Positions 1 through 7,965 of a stretch of 64,000 bases of DNA are shown here, piece by piece; within the stretch, counting starts at the first letter, position 1; the number at the start of each line of letters is the position of its first letter. The position numbers were made by a program, and so were the translations under genes. This stretch comes from Planctomycetota bacterium. GTDB lineage: Bacteria; Planctomycetota; MHYJ01; JACQXL01. The stretch is taken from the NCBI GenBank assembly GCA_016235865.1, contig JACRIK010000014.1, positions 1-64,000 on the forward strand. The letters are read 5' to 3'. The notes beneath the pieces were generated by a model. That model was not told where the DNA came from. It did not search any database and saw only the letters and a program-made list of their open reading frames with translations.

Positions 1-531
1 GATAAAATCCCGACTGCCAAGGTAGAACTGATTGAGGTTATTAACGGGATGCTCCAGCGTAACCTGGACATCAATAAATACACCGTGGTCATAGTCGATG
101 AAGCTCATCTGATTGAAGACCGGCTCATCTTTGAGGAACTCCGGCTGTTATTGAACTTTCAGTTAAATGACAAATTCCTGCTGACCCTGGTGCTGATCGG
201 CCAGTCGGAATTGCGAGAGAAGGTTAATCTGGTCCATCCGTTAAGGCAGCGTATTTCCATCAGATACCATCTGGAACCGCTCAACGAGGAGCATACCCGG
301 GAATATATCCTGCACCGCCTGAAGACGGCGGCGAAAGAGGGCGGCGATTTGGCCCATCTCTTTTCCAAGGATGCCTGTAAATTAATTTACCAGTACTCCA
401 AGGGGTTTCCCCGGGAGATAAATCATATCTGCGACCTGTCTTTGTTGGAAGGGTACCTCAGGCAGGAAAAATCCATCCCGGTGGCAATTATCGAATCCGC
501 CGCCAAGGATTTGGAAATCTCGTATGCCTAA
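1..531 (+). CDS. ExeA/GspA-like AAA ATPase, 5' truncated by window edge
   Basis: The frame is open from base 1, so the N-terminus lies outside the window; 176 codons remain. The Walker B strand VVIVDEAHL is visible near the start, followed by a sensor-like strand (LVLIGQ), an RQR(I) arginine segment and a C-terminal helical lid, as in ExeA/GspA-type AAA ATPases. The Walker A motif would be upstream. The stop is 9 nt before the Wzz/tyrosine-kinase gene, so the two are probably co-transcribed. Similar ATPases sit beside tyrosine autokinases in exosortase/PEP-CTERM exopolysaccharide loci, which is the likely context, although no exosortase is visible here. Family call fairly sure; role inferred. 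Confidence 0.8.
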   Translation, partial: DKIPTAKVELIEVINGMLQRNLDINKYTVVIVDEAHLIEDRLIFEELRLLLNFQLNDKFLLTLVLIGQSELREKVNLVHPLRQRISIRYHLEPLNEEHTREYILHRLKTAAKEGGDLAHLFSKDACKLIYQYSKGFPREINHICDLSLLEGYLRQEKSIPVAIIESAAKDLEISYA

Positions 532-540
532 CCTATAAAT

Positions 541-2610
541 ATGGCACAATATGAACTCAGTTTAAGGGATTACTGGCGGGTCGTCCGCAAGCGGCGTTGG
601 ATAATTATCATCATTATCGTCCTGGTCTCGGTTATTACCTTCATTTATTCTACATTCCAGTCTCATGTCTATCAGGCCACAGCCACGGTCCACTATAAGG
701 AACAGCGGCTTCTGGCCACGATGTTGAGCGAATTAATATATCAGCCGATAGGGGATATCATGCTGTCGCAGGCGAAGCTGATTGAGGGGTATAATGTGGC
801 AGAACTAGCCGCCAAATCACTGGGTTGGGTCAAGGCCGATATGCCGAAGAAAGAGGAAATCAGGATCATTTCCTCTATCCAGGCCGCGGTTGATGCCAAG
901 GTGGTGCCCAATACCGATTCGATTGATATCATTGTCCAGCACAGCGACCCCCAAAAAGCCGCGGAGATTGCCAATGCCATGGCTTATGCCTATAAGGACT
1001 ATAACCTCATTGAGAAGAGTAGCCAGGCTACCAACCTGCGCGAGACCGTGGAAAAACAGCTGTCTCAGGTTCGCATTGAACTTGGGAATGCAGAGGCCGC
1101 CTTGCAGAAATTTAAGGAGGAGAATAAGGAGGTGACCGGCACGGCTCTCCCGGCCTATAGCAGGTACGACTCTTTGAAGAAAGAGGAAGAAACGCTATTG
1201 AGAAAATATACCATAAAGCACCCCGATGTTATCAGAATAAGGCAGGAACTTGAGGTGCTGGAAAAGGAATTAGCCAGATATCCGGAAAAGGAAATAGTTC
1301 TTTCCCGATTAATCAGGGATAACACCATTAACAGCGGTCTTTATGCCGACTATAAACAGCAACTTGAAAGGGCCAAGATAGCTGAGGGTGAAAAGACTCC
1401 TGATGTTCGCTTTGATAATCCGGCCTGGCCGCCGAGCAGTCCGATCAGGCCGGACAAGGTGACCAATCAGCTTATCGGGTTGATACTCGGGATAATCATA
1501 AGCTTAAGTCTTGCCTTTATCATTGAGCATCTCGATACCTCCATCGGCACCATAGAGGAAATCGAACAGCTGGTTCAATTGCCGGTCCTGGGCGTGATTC
1601 CCTATCTCTCCCCGGAAAAATCCGGACCGGAGAAACAGCATTCCAAGCATCATAAGAAAGATTTCTGGTTATCCGCAACCGATTTCCTACTGGATACTTT
1701 CTATACGCCCCTTTTTAAGGAAAACAGCAAGTCGCCGTCCGGGGAGGGCATGTCCAAACAGGATTTCTATATCAAGTCGGAGAAGTCCATATCCGAGACC
1801 GAGCGGGTCCGGACGCAGCTGATCTGGAATTACAGCCCGACCTCGCCGTTATTCGAATCCTATCGCACCCTGCGCACCAATCTGGTCCGTTCCGCAAATA
1901 AGCCGGGCGCTGAGAATGCCGCTCAACCAATCCTGCCGGATGAGTCTAATAAAGTTATTGCCATCACCTCAACCGGCCCCCAGGAGGGAAAAACCATTAC
2001 GGCCAGCAATCTGGCCATTACTATGGCCTTGCAGGGCGGTATGGTCCTGCTGGTGGATATGGATATGCGCAAGCCCCTGGTCCATAAGATATTCGGCCTG
2101 GAGCGGGAAAACGGATTGAGCGACATCTTAATCGGCATCAAGAAACTGGATGCCTGCGTCCATAACATCACCGATATGCTGGTGGGAGGTATAAAGTTTG
2201 ATGTCATTGTCAATACTCCGGGCATAGATAATCTTCATGTGATCACGGCCGGCACTGCGGTGCCTAACCCCTCGGAACTGCTGACCCGGGGTATGTCGGA
2301 ATTGTTTAGCCAGCTGCGGAAACGGTACCAATACATCATCTGTGACTGCCCGCCGGTTTTAGCGGTCGCCGATGTTCTGGTATTGGGGCCGAAGACCGAC
2401 CTGACCGCTCTAGTATACCGGGCCGGCAAGACCGCCAAGGGCGCGTTGCTCCGGGCCAAGGAGCAGATAACCTCCTCGCATATTAACCTCAAAGGGCTGA
2501 TTCTTAACTACGTTACGCCGGAAATTGAGGTTTCGCCTACCTATTACTATAATTACTACCGGTATTATCCTTCCGATAAAGAGCCAAAAGAGCCGGCCGC
2601 CAAAGTATAA
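541..2610 (+). CDS. Wzz-domain polysaccharide chain-length regulator / BY-kinase
   Basis: A 689-aa inner-membrane protein of the polysaccharide co-polymerase and bacterial tyrosine autokinase type. An N-terminal Wzz domain carries a first membrane segment at about residues 19-39. A long periplasmic coiled region follows, then a Pro-rich turn (PAWPPSSPIRP) and a second membrane segment at about 307-327. The cytoplasmic kinase domain has Walker A GPQEGKT (479-485), Walker A' VDMDMRKP (from 505) and Walker B ICDCPP (around 601-605). The C-terminus has a tyrosine cluster YYYNYYRYY (668-676), the usual autophosphorylation tail. GPQEGKT is a variant of the commoner GPGEGKS. It would control length and export of an exopolysaccharide with the ATPase just upstream. 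Confidence 0.93.
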   Translation: MAQYELSLRDYWRVVRKRRWIIIIIIVLVSVITFIYSTFQSHVYQATATVHYKEQRLLATMLSELIYQPIGDIMLSQAKLIEGYNVAELAAKSLGWVKADMPKKEEIRIISSIQAAVDAKVVPNTDSIDIIVQHSDPQKAAEIANAMAYAYKDYNLIEKSSQATNLRETVEKQLSQVRIELGNAEAALQKFKEENKEVTGTALPAYSRYDSLKKEEETLLRKYTIKHPDVIRIRQELEVLEKELARYPEKEIVLSRLIRDNTINSGLYADYKQQLERAKIAEGEKTPDVRFDNPAWPPSSPIRPDKVTNQLIGLILGIIISLSLAFIIEHLDTSIGTIEEIEQLVQLPVLGVIPYLSPEKSGPEKQHSKHHKKDFWLSATDFLLDTFYTPLFKENSKSPSGEGMSKQDFYIKSEKSISETERVRTQLIWNYSPTSPLFESYRTLRTNLVRSANKPGAENAAQPILPDESNKVIAITSTGPQEGKTITASNLAITMALQGGMVLLVDMDMRKPLVHKIFGLERENGLSDILIGIKKLDACVHNITDMLVGGIKFDVIVNTPGIDNLHVITAGTAVPNPSELLTRGMSELFSQLRKRYQYIICDCPPVLAVADVLVLGPKTDLTALVYRAGKTAKGALLRAKEQITSSHINLKGLILNYVTPEIEVSPTYYYNYYRYYPSDKEPKEPAAKV

Positions 2611-2623
2611 TCTTCGGATTTTG

Positions 2624-2652
2624 TTGACAACCATATCAAAATAAGGTAGCCA
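2624..2652 (+). promoter_or_regulatory. Possible weak sigma70 promoter for the NifU-like gene
   Basis: A consensus -35 TTGACA is followed after 17 nt by TAGCCA, a poor -10. It sits in the only gap between the kinase gene and the NifU-like gene. The -35 is convincing and the -10 is not. Confidence 0.3.
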
Positions 2653-2695
2653 TATCTGAAATAAACCTCTGAACCGATAGAAGGAGAATAGGAAA

Positions 2696-2929
2696 ATGCC
2701 AACTCTACAGGAAAAGGTTGAAGCCGCGTTAGGCAAGGTCAGGCCGATGCTGGCGGCCGACGGCGGCGGCATCGAACTGGTCAGCGTGGATGACAAGGCC
2801 GGAGATGTCAAGGTCAAACTGACCGGCGCCTGCGGCTGCTGCCCGATGTCACAGATGACCCTAAAGATGGGGGTGGAAAAGGCGTTAAAAAAGGAGATCC
2901 CGGAAATCAAAACCGTTACCGCGGTCTAA
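2696..2929 (+). CDS. NifU C-terminal domain (Nfu-type) Fe-S scaffold protein
   Basis: A 77-aa stand-alone NifU C-terminal domain. It shows the helix VEAALGKVRPMLAADGGGIELV and the family signature CGCCPMS, which contains the CxxC that binds a transferable [4Fe-4S] cluster between two subunits. It is likely to carry Fe-S clusters to client proteins in the cytoplasm. A good ribosome binding site (AAGGAG, about 2681-2686) precedes the ATG. It may be co-transcribed with the SCP2-like gene 68 nt downstream. No IscU/IscS genes are in the window. Confidence 0.9.
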   Translation: MPTLQEKVEAALGKVRPMLAADGGGIELVSVDDKAGDVKVKLTGACGCCPMSQMTLKMGVEKALKKEIPEIKTVTAV

Positions 2930-2997
2930 AACCTGTGAAACTTTGGACCGTGGCTGGTTACCGGCCGCTGTCCACTTTATTAGAATAGGAGTTGTCT

Positions 2998-3336
2998 ATG
3001 GCGACTGTAAAGGAGATGGTTAACCAGATGCCCGGGATGTTCAACTCAGCCAGGGCTAAGGGCTATAACCGGCAAATCCAACTCAATCTTACCGGCGCTG
3101 ATGCCGGACTTTGGTGGCTGGAGATTAAAGACCAGAAATGCGTGGTCCATGACGGTAAGCTCGATAATGCCCGCCTGATTCTGGAAATGGACTCCAACGA
3201 TTTCCTGGATTATTTCACCGGCAAGGTTCATCCGATGGATTTGGTCCGTTCCAAGAAGATGAAGTTCACCGGCCCGATGACCGAAGGCATCGCCTTTAAC
3301 GCCATCTGGAATATACCGGTGGTGCCGCAGCCGTAA
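2998..3336 (+). CDS. SCP2 sterol-transfer-domain family protein
   Basis: A 112-aa single-domain protein of the SCP2 sterol-carrier fold. The pattern of a strand rich in lipid-facing residues, then WWLEIKDQKCVVHDG, then an acidic DSNDFLDYFTGKVHPMDLV helix is typical of bacterial SCP2 domains. These bind hydrophobic ligands, but the substrate cannot be read from the sequence. The ATG at 2998 is preferred over an in-frame TTG six bases upstream, because the AGGAG (2987-2991) is well spaced for the ATG and directly abuts the TTG. A two-hairpin repeat separates it from purH. Confidence 0.75.
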   Translation: MATVKEMVNQMPGMFNSARAKGYNRQIQLNLTGADAGLWWLEIKDQKCVVHDGKLDNARLILEMDSNDFLDYFTGKVHPMDLVRSKKMKFTGPMTEGIAFNAIWNIPVVPQP

Positions 3337-3349
3337 TTCTAAAGGTAAG

Positions 3350-3458
3350 TCCCGACGTTCGCTCGCAGTGAGCGAAGCGAATCTGTCGGGATCTAACTCG
3401 CTGTCCCTCACGGGATCGATCTGCGGTCGTAACGACCGTAGGTCTAACAGCGAGTAAG
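3350..3458 (+). repeat. Two-hairpin palindromic element, copy 1 (purH leader)
   Basis: Hairpin 1 is TCCCGAC (3350-3356) pairing with GTCGGGA (3385-3391), and it encloses a second TTCGCTC/GAGCGAA palindrome. The linker TAAC follows. Hairpin 2 pairs ACTCGCTGT (3396-3404) with ACAGCGAGT (3447-3455), 9 of 9 bases, and its loop holds a further GGTCGT/ACGACC stem. The element ends in AAGAGAGG, which is the purH ribosome binding site. Related copies are at 28773, 29582 (minus), 44231 (minus), 50418 (minus) and 52707. Confidence 0.75.
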
Positions 3459-3469
3459 AGAGGATTTTC

Positions 3470-5173
3470 ATGCTCAAAATCAAACGCGCGGTTATCAGCG
3501 TCAGCGACAAGACTCATATCGTGGAGTTTGCCAAACACCTGAAGAAATACAAGGTGGAAATCATCTCCACCGGCGGCACGGCCAAGACCCTGCAGGAAAG
3601 CCGGATCGGCGTCACGCCCATCTCAAAAATCACCGGCAACAAGAACGATGAATACTTTGACGGCCGGATGAAAACCATCAGTTTCAATTACGAAAGCGCG
3701 TTGCTTTACAAGCGCAATAATTCCCAGCACGCCAAGCAGGCCCGGGAACTGAAAATCCCCCAGATTGACATGGTGGTCTGCAATCTCTACCCGTTTGAAA
3801 AGGTGGTGGCCAAGGAAGGCATCACCAACGAGGAAGCCATCGAGAATATCGATATCGGCGGGCCGTGCATGGTCCGGGCCGCGGCCAAGAACTACGAATG
3901 GGTAGTGGTGGTCACCGACCCGTCCCAGTATAAAGAGGTCCTGGCTGAAATGGACAAGCATAACGGTTCAGTCTCGCTGGAGGTGCGCAAGAAACTGATG
4001 ATAGAGGCGTTTGACCGGACGGCCGATTACGACAGCGCCATCCATACCTATTTCAGCAGCCATCTGGGCGAAAATATGGTCAAGCGGATAAAATTCCATG
4101 ACGGCAAACAGCTTGGTCGCTATGCCGAGAACTGGCACCAGAAGGGCTGGCTCTATAAATCGTCAGCCAAGGCCTGCAGTATCCCCTGGGCCCGCAAGGT
4201 GCACGGTGAGGCGCTGGGTTATAACAATTATCTCGATGCCGAAGGCGCCTTGCAATCGGTCCTGGAAATGAAGGATTACATCGCGGTTTCAATCATCAAA
4301 CACGCCAATCCCTGCGGCTATGCCACGGGCAAGACGCTGGATGAGGCGTTTGAAAAGGCCTGGGCCGGCGACCCGGTCAGCTCCTTCGGCAGTGTCATTG
4401 CGCTTTCCCGGCCGCTGGATATTTCCGTGGCCCAGATACTGGGCGAGCGGTTTGTGGAAGTGGTGGTGGCGCCGTCGGTCAGCAAGGAGGCCCTGGGCTA
4501 TATCAAATCACTGGGCAAGAAAAAGGAAAACCTGCGTATCCTGGAAGTCGGGCCGCTGGAGAATGTCAACACCTCAATGCTGCGCTTTATTACTGGTGGC
4601 GTCATGGAACAGGAACCGGATAACAAGTTCTACCTGACCAAGGCCATTGACGAACTCTTCAAGCGGGCCTTTAAGGTAAAGTGCGAGAACAGCGGCAAGG
4701 AACTGACTGTTGGAATGGTGACTAAGGCAAAACTGAATCCCAAGCGCGCCAAGCTCTATGAATTCGCACTGCGTTATGTCAAGCACGTCAAATCCAATGC
4801 CATAGGTATCGTCCGCGAGTATGAAGACGGTTTATTCCAGGTCATCGGTATGGGTTGCGGCCAGCCCAACCGCAAGGATTCCGTGGCCCTGGCCGCCCAG
4901 AAGGCATACGACCACCTGAAATTAGAATACGAAAGGACCAAGCCCAAAGGCACGATGGCAAATTGGGTTGCTAATGAACTGGCCAGCGACCGGGTGGTCC
5001 TGGTCTCGGATGCCTTCTTCCCGTTCCGGGACGGACTGGACAATGCCGCCAAGGTTGGTATCAAATACCTGATTCAGCCCGGCGGCTCCAACCGCGATGA
5101 AGAGGTCATCAAAGCCGCTGACGAACACAAGATAGGGATGCTGTTTACCGGCGTTAGAAAGTTTTACCATTAA
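3470..5173 (+). CDS. purH: Bifunctional AICAR transformylase / IMP cyclohydrolase
   Basis: A 567-aa enzyme for the last two steps of IMP synthesis: formylation of AICAR with 10-formyl-THF, then cyclisation to IMP. The N-terminal MGS-like domain (about 1-150) shows AVISVSDKTHIVEFAKHL and ISTGGTAKTL. The transformylase domain shows KHANPCGYATG (about 275), a DPVSSFGSV segment, SDAFFPFRDG (about 513) and the closing QPGGSNRDEEVIKAADEH. Two signatures diverge. The usual LHPKIHGG after DGRxKT is replaced by ISFNYESALLYKR, and SAFGG reads SSFGS. The start has AGAGAGG 7 nt upstream, directly after a two-hairpin element. A diverged second copy of the gene's last 17 codons follows downstream (5219-5270). 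purN lies elsewhere in the window. Confidence 0.95.
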   Translation: MLKIKRAVISVSDKTHIVEFAKHLKKYKVEIISTGGTAKTLQESRIGVTPISKITGNKNDEYFDGRMKTISFNYESALLYKRNNSQHAKQARELKIPQIDMVVCNLYPFEKVVAKEGITNEEAIENIDIGGPCMVRAAAKNYEWVVVVTDPSQYKEVLAEMDKHNGSVSLEVRKKLMIEAFDRTADYDSAIHTYFSSHLGENMVKRIKFHDGKQLGRYAENWHQKGWLYKSSAKACSIPWARKVHGEALGYNNYLDAEGALQSVLEMKDYIAVSIIKHANPCGYATGKTLDEAFEKAWAGDPVSSFGSVIALSRPLDISVAQILGERFVEVVVAPSVSKEALGYIKSLGKKKENLRILEVGPLENVNTSMLRFITGGVMEQEPDNKFYLTKAIDELFKRAFKVKCENSGKELTVGMVTKAKLNPKRAKLYEFALRYVKHVKSNAIGIVREYEDGLFQVIGMGCGQPNRKDSVALAAQKAYDHLKLEYERTKPKGTMANWVANELASDRVVLVSDAFFPFRDGLDNAAKVGIKYLIQPGGSNRDEEVIKAADEHKIGMLFTGVRKFYH

Positions 5174-5218
5174 AGCCGGTTTGGTAGCTAATTGTCAAGT
5201 GACCGGGAGCGCAGCGAG

Positions 5219-5270
5219 CGAACACAAGATAGGGATGCTGTTTACCGGTGTACGGAAATTTTACCACTAA
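5219..5270 (+). pseudogene. Displaced duplicate of the purH 3' end
   Basis: In frame this reads EHKIGMLFTGVRKFYH and a stop, identical in protein to the true purH end at 5123-5173. The first 30 bases match exactly (5122-5151 and 5219-5248). After that every difference is synonymous: GGC/GGT, GTT/GTA, AGA/CGG, AAG/AAA, CAT/CAC. About 45 bp, including a GGGAGCGCAGCGAGCG palindrome, separate the copies. This is the pattern left when an element integrates at a gene's 3' end and rebuilds it. An assembly join of strain variants is the main alternative. Confidence 0.7.
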
Positions 5271-5307
5271 TAAAGGATTTGCCACTAAGACCCGAAGGCA
5301 CGAAGGG

Positions 5308-5386
5308 AACAACCCCCGTACCCCCCTTAATAAGGGGGACTAATGGGAAAATTCCCCCTTAACAAAGGGGGACTCAGGGGGTTGTT
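5308..5386 (+). repeat. Intergenic palindrome, AACAACCCCC family, copy 1
   Basis: Ends are AACAACCCCC and GGGGGTTGTT, with an internal CCCCCTTAATAAGGGGG hairpin and a second CCCCCTTAACAAAGGGGG hairpin. Further copies are at 25488-25575 and 52601-52672. It is preceded by a GCCACTAAGACCCGAAGG motif, whose reverse complement recurs at about 6847-6872. Confidence 0.8.
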
Positions 5387-5413
5387 AGTGTCTTGGTGGC
5401 AAGGAAGTTTTCT

Positions 5414-6334
5414 ATGAAGCTTAAAACTGTTCCTATTTCCCAGCGTAAAACCCTGGTTGATGTCAGGCACTTTGCCAGGTTAACCCCGCCGTCAAAGGCA
5501 TTTAATGCCTTTGTCAACTCATTTCCGGATATACTCGGCGGAAGCGACTTTAAGGCGCTGGTTGACTCTATCGTTAGGGCAGTCAAGGCGAAAAAGACGG
5601 TGGGCGTTGGTTTGGGCGCGCACGTAATTAAATGCGGGCTGTCTCCGGTGATTATTGACCTGATGAAGCGCAAGGTCATCAAGGCCATTGCCATGAACGG
5701 AGCTACCGCCATACACGACTACGAAATCTCGCTGGTTGGCAGAACCTCAGAGGATGTGGCCGCGAGCATCAAGACCGGTCAGTTCGGAATGGTGGACGAG
5801 ACCGCCCAGGCGTTTGTCCGGGCATCTAAGGATGCGGTGCTGAATGATAAAGGACTCGGTGAGTCATTAGGCCATCTCATCCTCAAAGACCGCAATAAAT
5901 ACGCCTCGTACAGCATCCTGGCTCAGGCCGCCAAACTGGGTATTCCGGTCACGGTTCATGTTGCCCTGGGCACGGACACGATTCACATGCATCCGGCCAT
6001 CTCAGGCGCTGAGTTAGGCGAATCATCTCTGAATGATTTCCGTATCTTTACCCAGGTCATCTGCGGGCTGAACAGGGGTGTCTGGCTTAATATCGGCTCA
6101 GCCGTGATTCTGCCTGAGGTGTTCCTCAAGGCCGTATCCCTGGCCCGGAACCAGGGCTATAAACTGGACTCCTTCACCACCGCCAATCTGGATATGATAC
6201 AGCACTACCGTCCGCGGCAGAACGTCACCGGCCGGCCTCTTAGCAAGACATCTGTGGGCATCAATCTCACCGGCCAGCACGAGATACTCCTGCCGCTGTT
6301 ACGTATGGCGGTGTTGGGTAGGGTAGGCAAATAA
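5414..6334 (+). CDS. Conserved protein of unknown function, Rossmann-like
   Basis: A 306-aa soluble protein with no signal peptide. Gly-rich nucleotide-binding-like turns are visible (VGVGLGAHVIKCGLSPVI), followed by MNGATAIHDYEISLVGRTSEDV, FGMVDETAQAF, and the closing LTGQHEILLPLL. The alternation of helices and strands and the GAxxHDYE segment resemble an uncharacterised family distantly like deoxyhypusine-synthase or NAD-binding folds; I cannot name it. The ATG at 5414 has AAGGAAG 8 nt upstream and is preferred over an in-frame TTG at 5393, which falls inside repeat-derived sequence. Confidence 0.7.
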   Translation: MKLKTVPISQRKTLVDVRHFARLTPPSKAFNAFVNSFPDILGGSDFKALVDSIVRAVKAKKTVGVGLGAHVIKCGLSPVIIDLMKRKVIKAIAMNGATAIHDYEISLVGRTSEDVAASIKTGQFGMVDETAQAFVRASKDAVLNDKGLGESLGHLILKDRNKYASYSILAQAAKLGIPVTVHVALGTDTIHMHPAISGAELGESSLNDFRIFTQVICGLNRGVWLNIGSAVILPEVFLKAVSLARNQGYKLDSFTTANLDMIQHYRPRQNVTGRPLSKTSVGINLTGQHEILLPLLRMAVLGRVGK

Positions 6335-6367
6335 TTAATACTAGGAAGTAGACGTTAAGACGTTAAA

Positions 6368-6838
6368 ATGAGATTTACAGCATTAGTGCTGATGTTCAAC
6401 CTATGTGTGTTGATAGCAAGTTGTGCACGACAAGAAAAGGTAGCCACGATCGATGAAGCGTATAAGGACGGATTTGAGAGTGTCGTTCTGGATTACAAGA
6501 ATAGTACCCAACTAACGGTACTAAACTTACGCCTTAAAGAAGCAGAAGATTATATTAGCAATTCGCCAACCGCAACATTTATCGTTCCCGTTGAAAAAGT
6601 TAAATTTGTGAAGGAAGAGTTGACGAGATATAACAGGGGTGGTTCAAGGAATTACCCTGTTGTTCTGGTAAACGTCAAAAATACCAATAACGATAGCCAG
6701 ATTGTTAATTTGTCATTTCATTACAGTAAATGCACTTTTGATTATTGTTACGAGGCAACAAAGGATAAGGTGATTCCTCTCTGGTCAAGTTTTAGGGATT
6801 TTGCTCGAAATTCAAAGACGGTTTACAAGAAGAGGTAG
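6368..6838 (+). CDS. Putative lipoprotein of unknown function
   Basis: A 156-aa protein starting with a signal peptide, MRFTALVLMFNLCVLIASC. The lipobox LIASC places a lipidated Cys at 19. The mature part is hydrophilic with several beta strands and no family I recognise. Base composition is more AT-rich than the flanking housekeeping genes, suggesting an accessory gene. No clear ribosome binding site precedes the ATG; a GACGTTAA direct repeat lies just upstream. It lies between two copies of a GCCACTAAG-type intergenic repeat. Confidence 0.6.
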   Translation: MRFTALVLMFNLCVLIASCARQEKVATIDEAYKDGFESVVLDYKNSTQLTVLNLRLKEAEDYISNSPTATFIVPVEKVKFVKEELTRYNRGGSRNYPVVLVNVKNTNNDSQIVNLSFHYSKCTFDYCYEATKDKVIPLWSSFRDFARNSKTVYKKR

Positions 6839-6878
6839 ATTTATTCTTAGTGTCTTCGTGCCTTAGTGGCTAATAATT

Positions 6879-7256
6879 ATGAAACAAATCAACTGGTCCG
6901 ATGAATTCCCCGGCGCGATAACGGTTTGTGATGCCAAGGGGATTATCCTCTATATGAACCAAAAGGCCGGGGAGGTGTTTAAGAAATACGGCGGGCTGAA
7001 ACTCATCGGCCAGAGCGTGTTAGACTGCCATCCCGGACCGGCGCGAACCAAATTGCGTAAGATGCTGAAAAGCCATAAGCCCAATACCTATACTATCGAG
7101 AAAAAGGGGAGAAATGAGCGCCATAAGGGCGCCATGGCGCTTCGGCGCCAGAAGATTATCTTTCAGACACCCTGGTATCTCAAAGGTAGGTATAAGGGAT
7201 TCGTGGAACTCTCGCTTGAAATCCCGTTTAAGATGCCTCATTTCGTAAGGAAATAA
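6879..7256 (+). CDS. Small PAS-domain protein with an in-frame palindrome insert
   Basis: A 125-aa protein that is essentially one PAS domain. FPGAITVCDAKGIILYMNQKA, GQSVLDCHPGPA, IFQTPWY and the closing EISLEIPF-type segment match the short PAS proteins seen alone or at the end of DUF438-type proteins. It could sense redox state or a ligand; no output domain is attached. Residues about 78-90 (RNERHKGAMALRRQ) correspond to a GC-rich double palindrome and look like an insertion between the strand IEKKG and the strand KIIFQTPWY. The domain would still fold if this is a surface loop. Confidence 0.72.
   Translation: MKQINWSDEFPGAITVCDAKGIILYMNQKAGEVFKKYGGLKLIGQSVLDCHPGPARTKLRKMLKSHKPNTYTIEKKGRNERHKGAMALRRQKIIFQTPWYLKGRYKGFVELSLEIPFKMPHFVRK
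7112..7148 (+). repeat. Double palindrome inside the PAS gene
   Basis: Two adjacent short hairpins are present: GCGCC-ATAAG-GGCGC, then GGCGC-TTCG-GCGCC. They sit in frame within the PAS coding sequence, at a point where family members have a short turn. Confidence 0.5.
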
Positions 7257-7302
7257 TAAGTTCCAGGTGTAATCCGGTGATATAATACTAATTAACCACC
7301 GC

Positions 7303-7882
7303 ACCTCTATTTTTATTGAGGCCTTTATCCCTGTTCTTTACCCGTAGTGTAGGTAATCTATACCATGGGGGGAGGTGTTCTATACAGAGGGGGGAGGGTA
7401 TGGCACCAGATACGGAGAGGTATGGCACCCGATACTGGTAGGTATGGCACCCGATGTGGAGGGGTATGGCACCCGATGTGGATGGGTATGGCACCCGAGG
7501 TGGACGGGTATGGCACCCGAGGTGGACGGGTATGGCACCCAGTATGGACGGGTATGGCACCCGATATGGACGGGTATAGCACCCGCTATGGACGGGTATG
7601 GCACCCGCTATGGACGGTTATGGCACCCGCTATGGACGGTTATGGCACCCAGTATGGACGGTTATGGCACCCAGTATGGACGGGTATGGCACCCGATGTG
7701 GATGGGTATGGCACCCGATGTGGATGGGTATGGCACCCCATATGGATAGGTATGGTACCCGATATGGATGGGTATGGTACCCCATATGGATGGGTATGGC
7801 ACCCTCTATGGGTATACACCCCCTATCACCATATTTTTGTGATAATACGATGGTAGATAAGTGGTTAGGTAAAAATAGAGGT
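7303..7882. repeat. 22-bp minisatellite enclosed by a 13-bp inverted repeat
   Basis: About 19 tandem copies of a 22-bp unit (GGGTATGGCACCCGATGTGGAC and variants) run from 7396 to 7811. Each unit holds a small inverted repeat, GGGT-ATGGC-ACCC, and some units read GGTA-TGG-TACC. Because 22 is not a multiple of 3, all frames stay open; the resulting reading frames are artefacts. The array lies within a perfect 13-bp inverted repeat, ACCTCTATTTTTA (7303-7315) and its complement (7870-7882). This accounts for most of the gene-free stretch 7257-7965. I see no convincing gene in it. Confidence 0.9.
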
Positions 7883-7965
7883 ATTTTTGACCGTCTTTTA
7901 TTAGGATAGCAGGCTAGATAGTTAATAGGCAGTATCTGCTATGGGGTATATGGCAAGTAAAACAG

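Noticed and set aside
7365-7856. Long open reading frames of Tyr/Gly/Trp-rich repeats on both strands
   Set aside because: They follow from a 22-bp tandem repeat without stop codons. All three frames are open, there is no ribosome binding site and no start context, so they are not genes.
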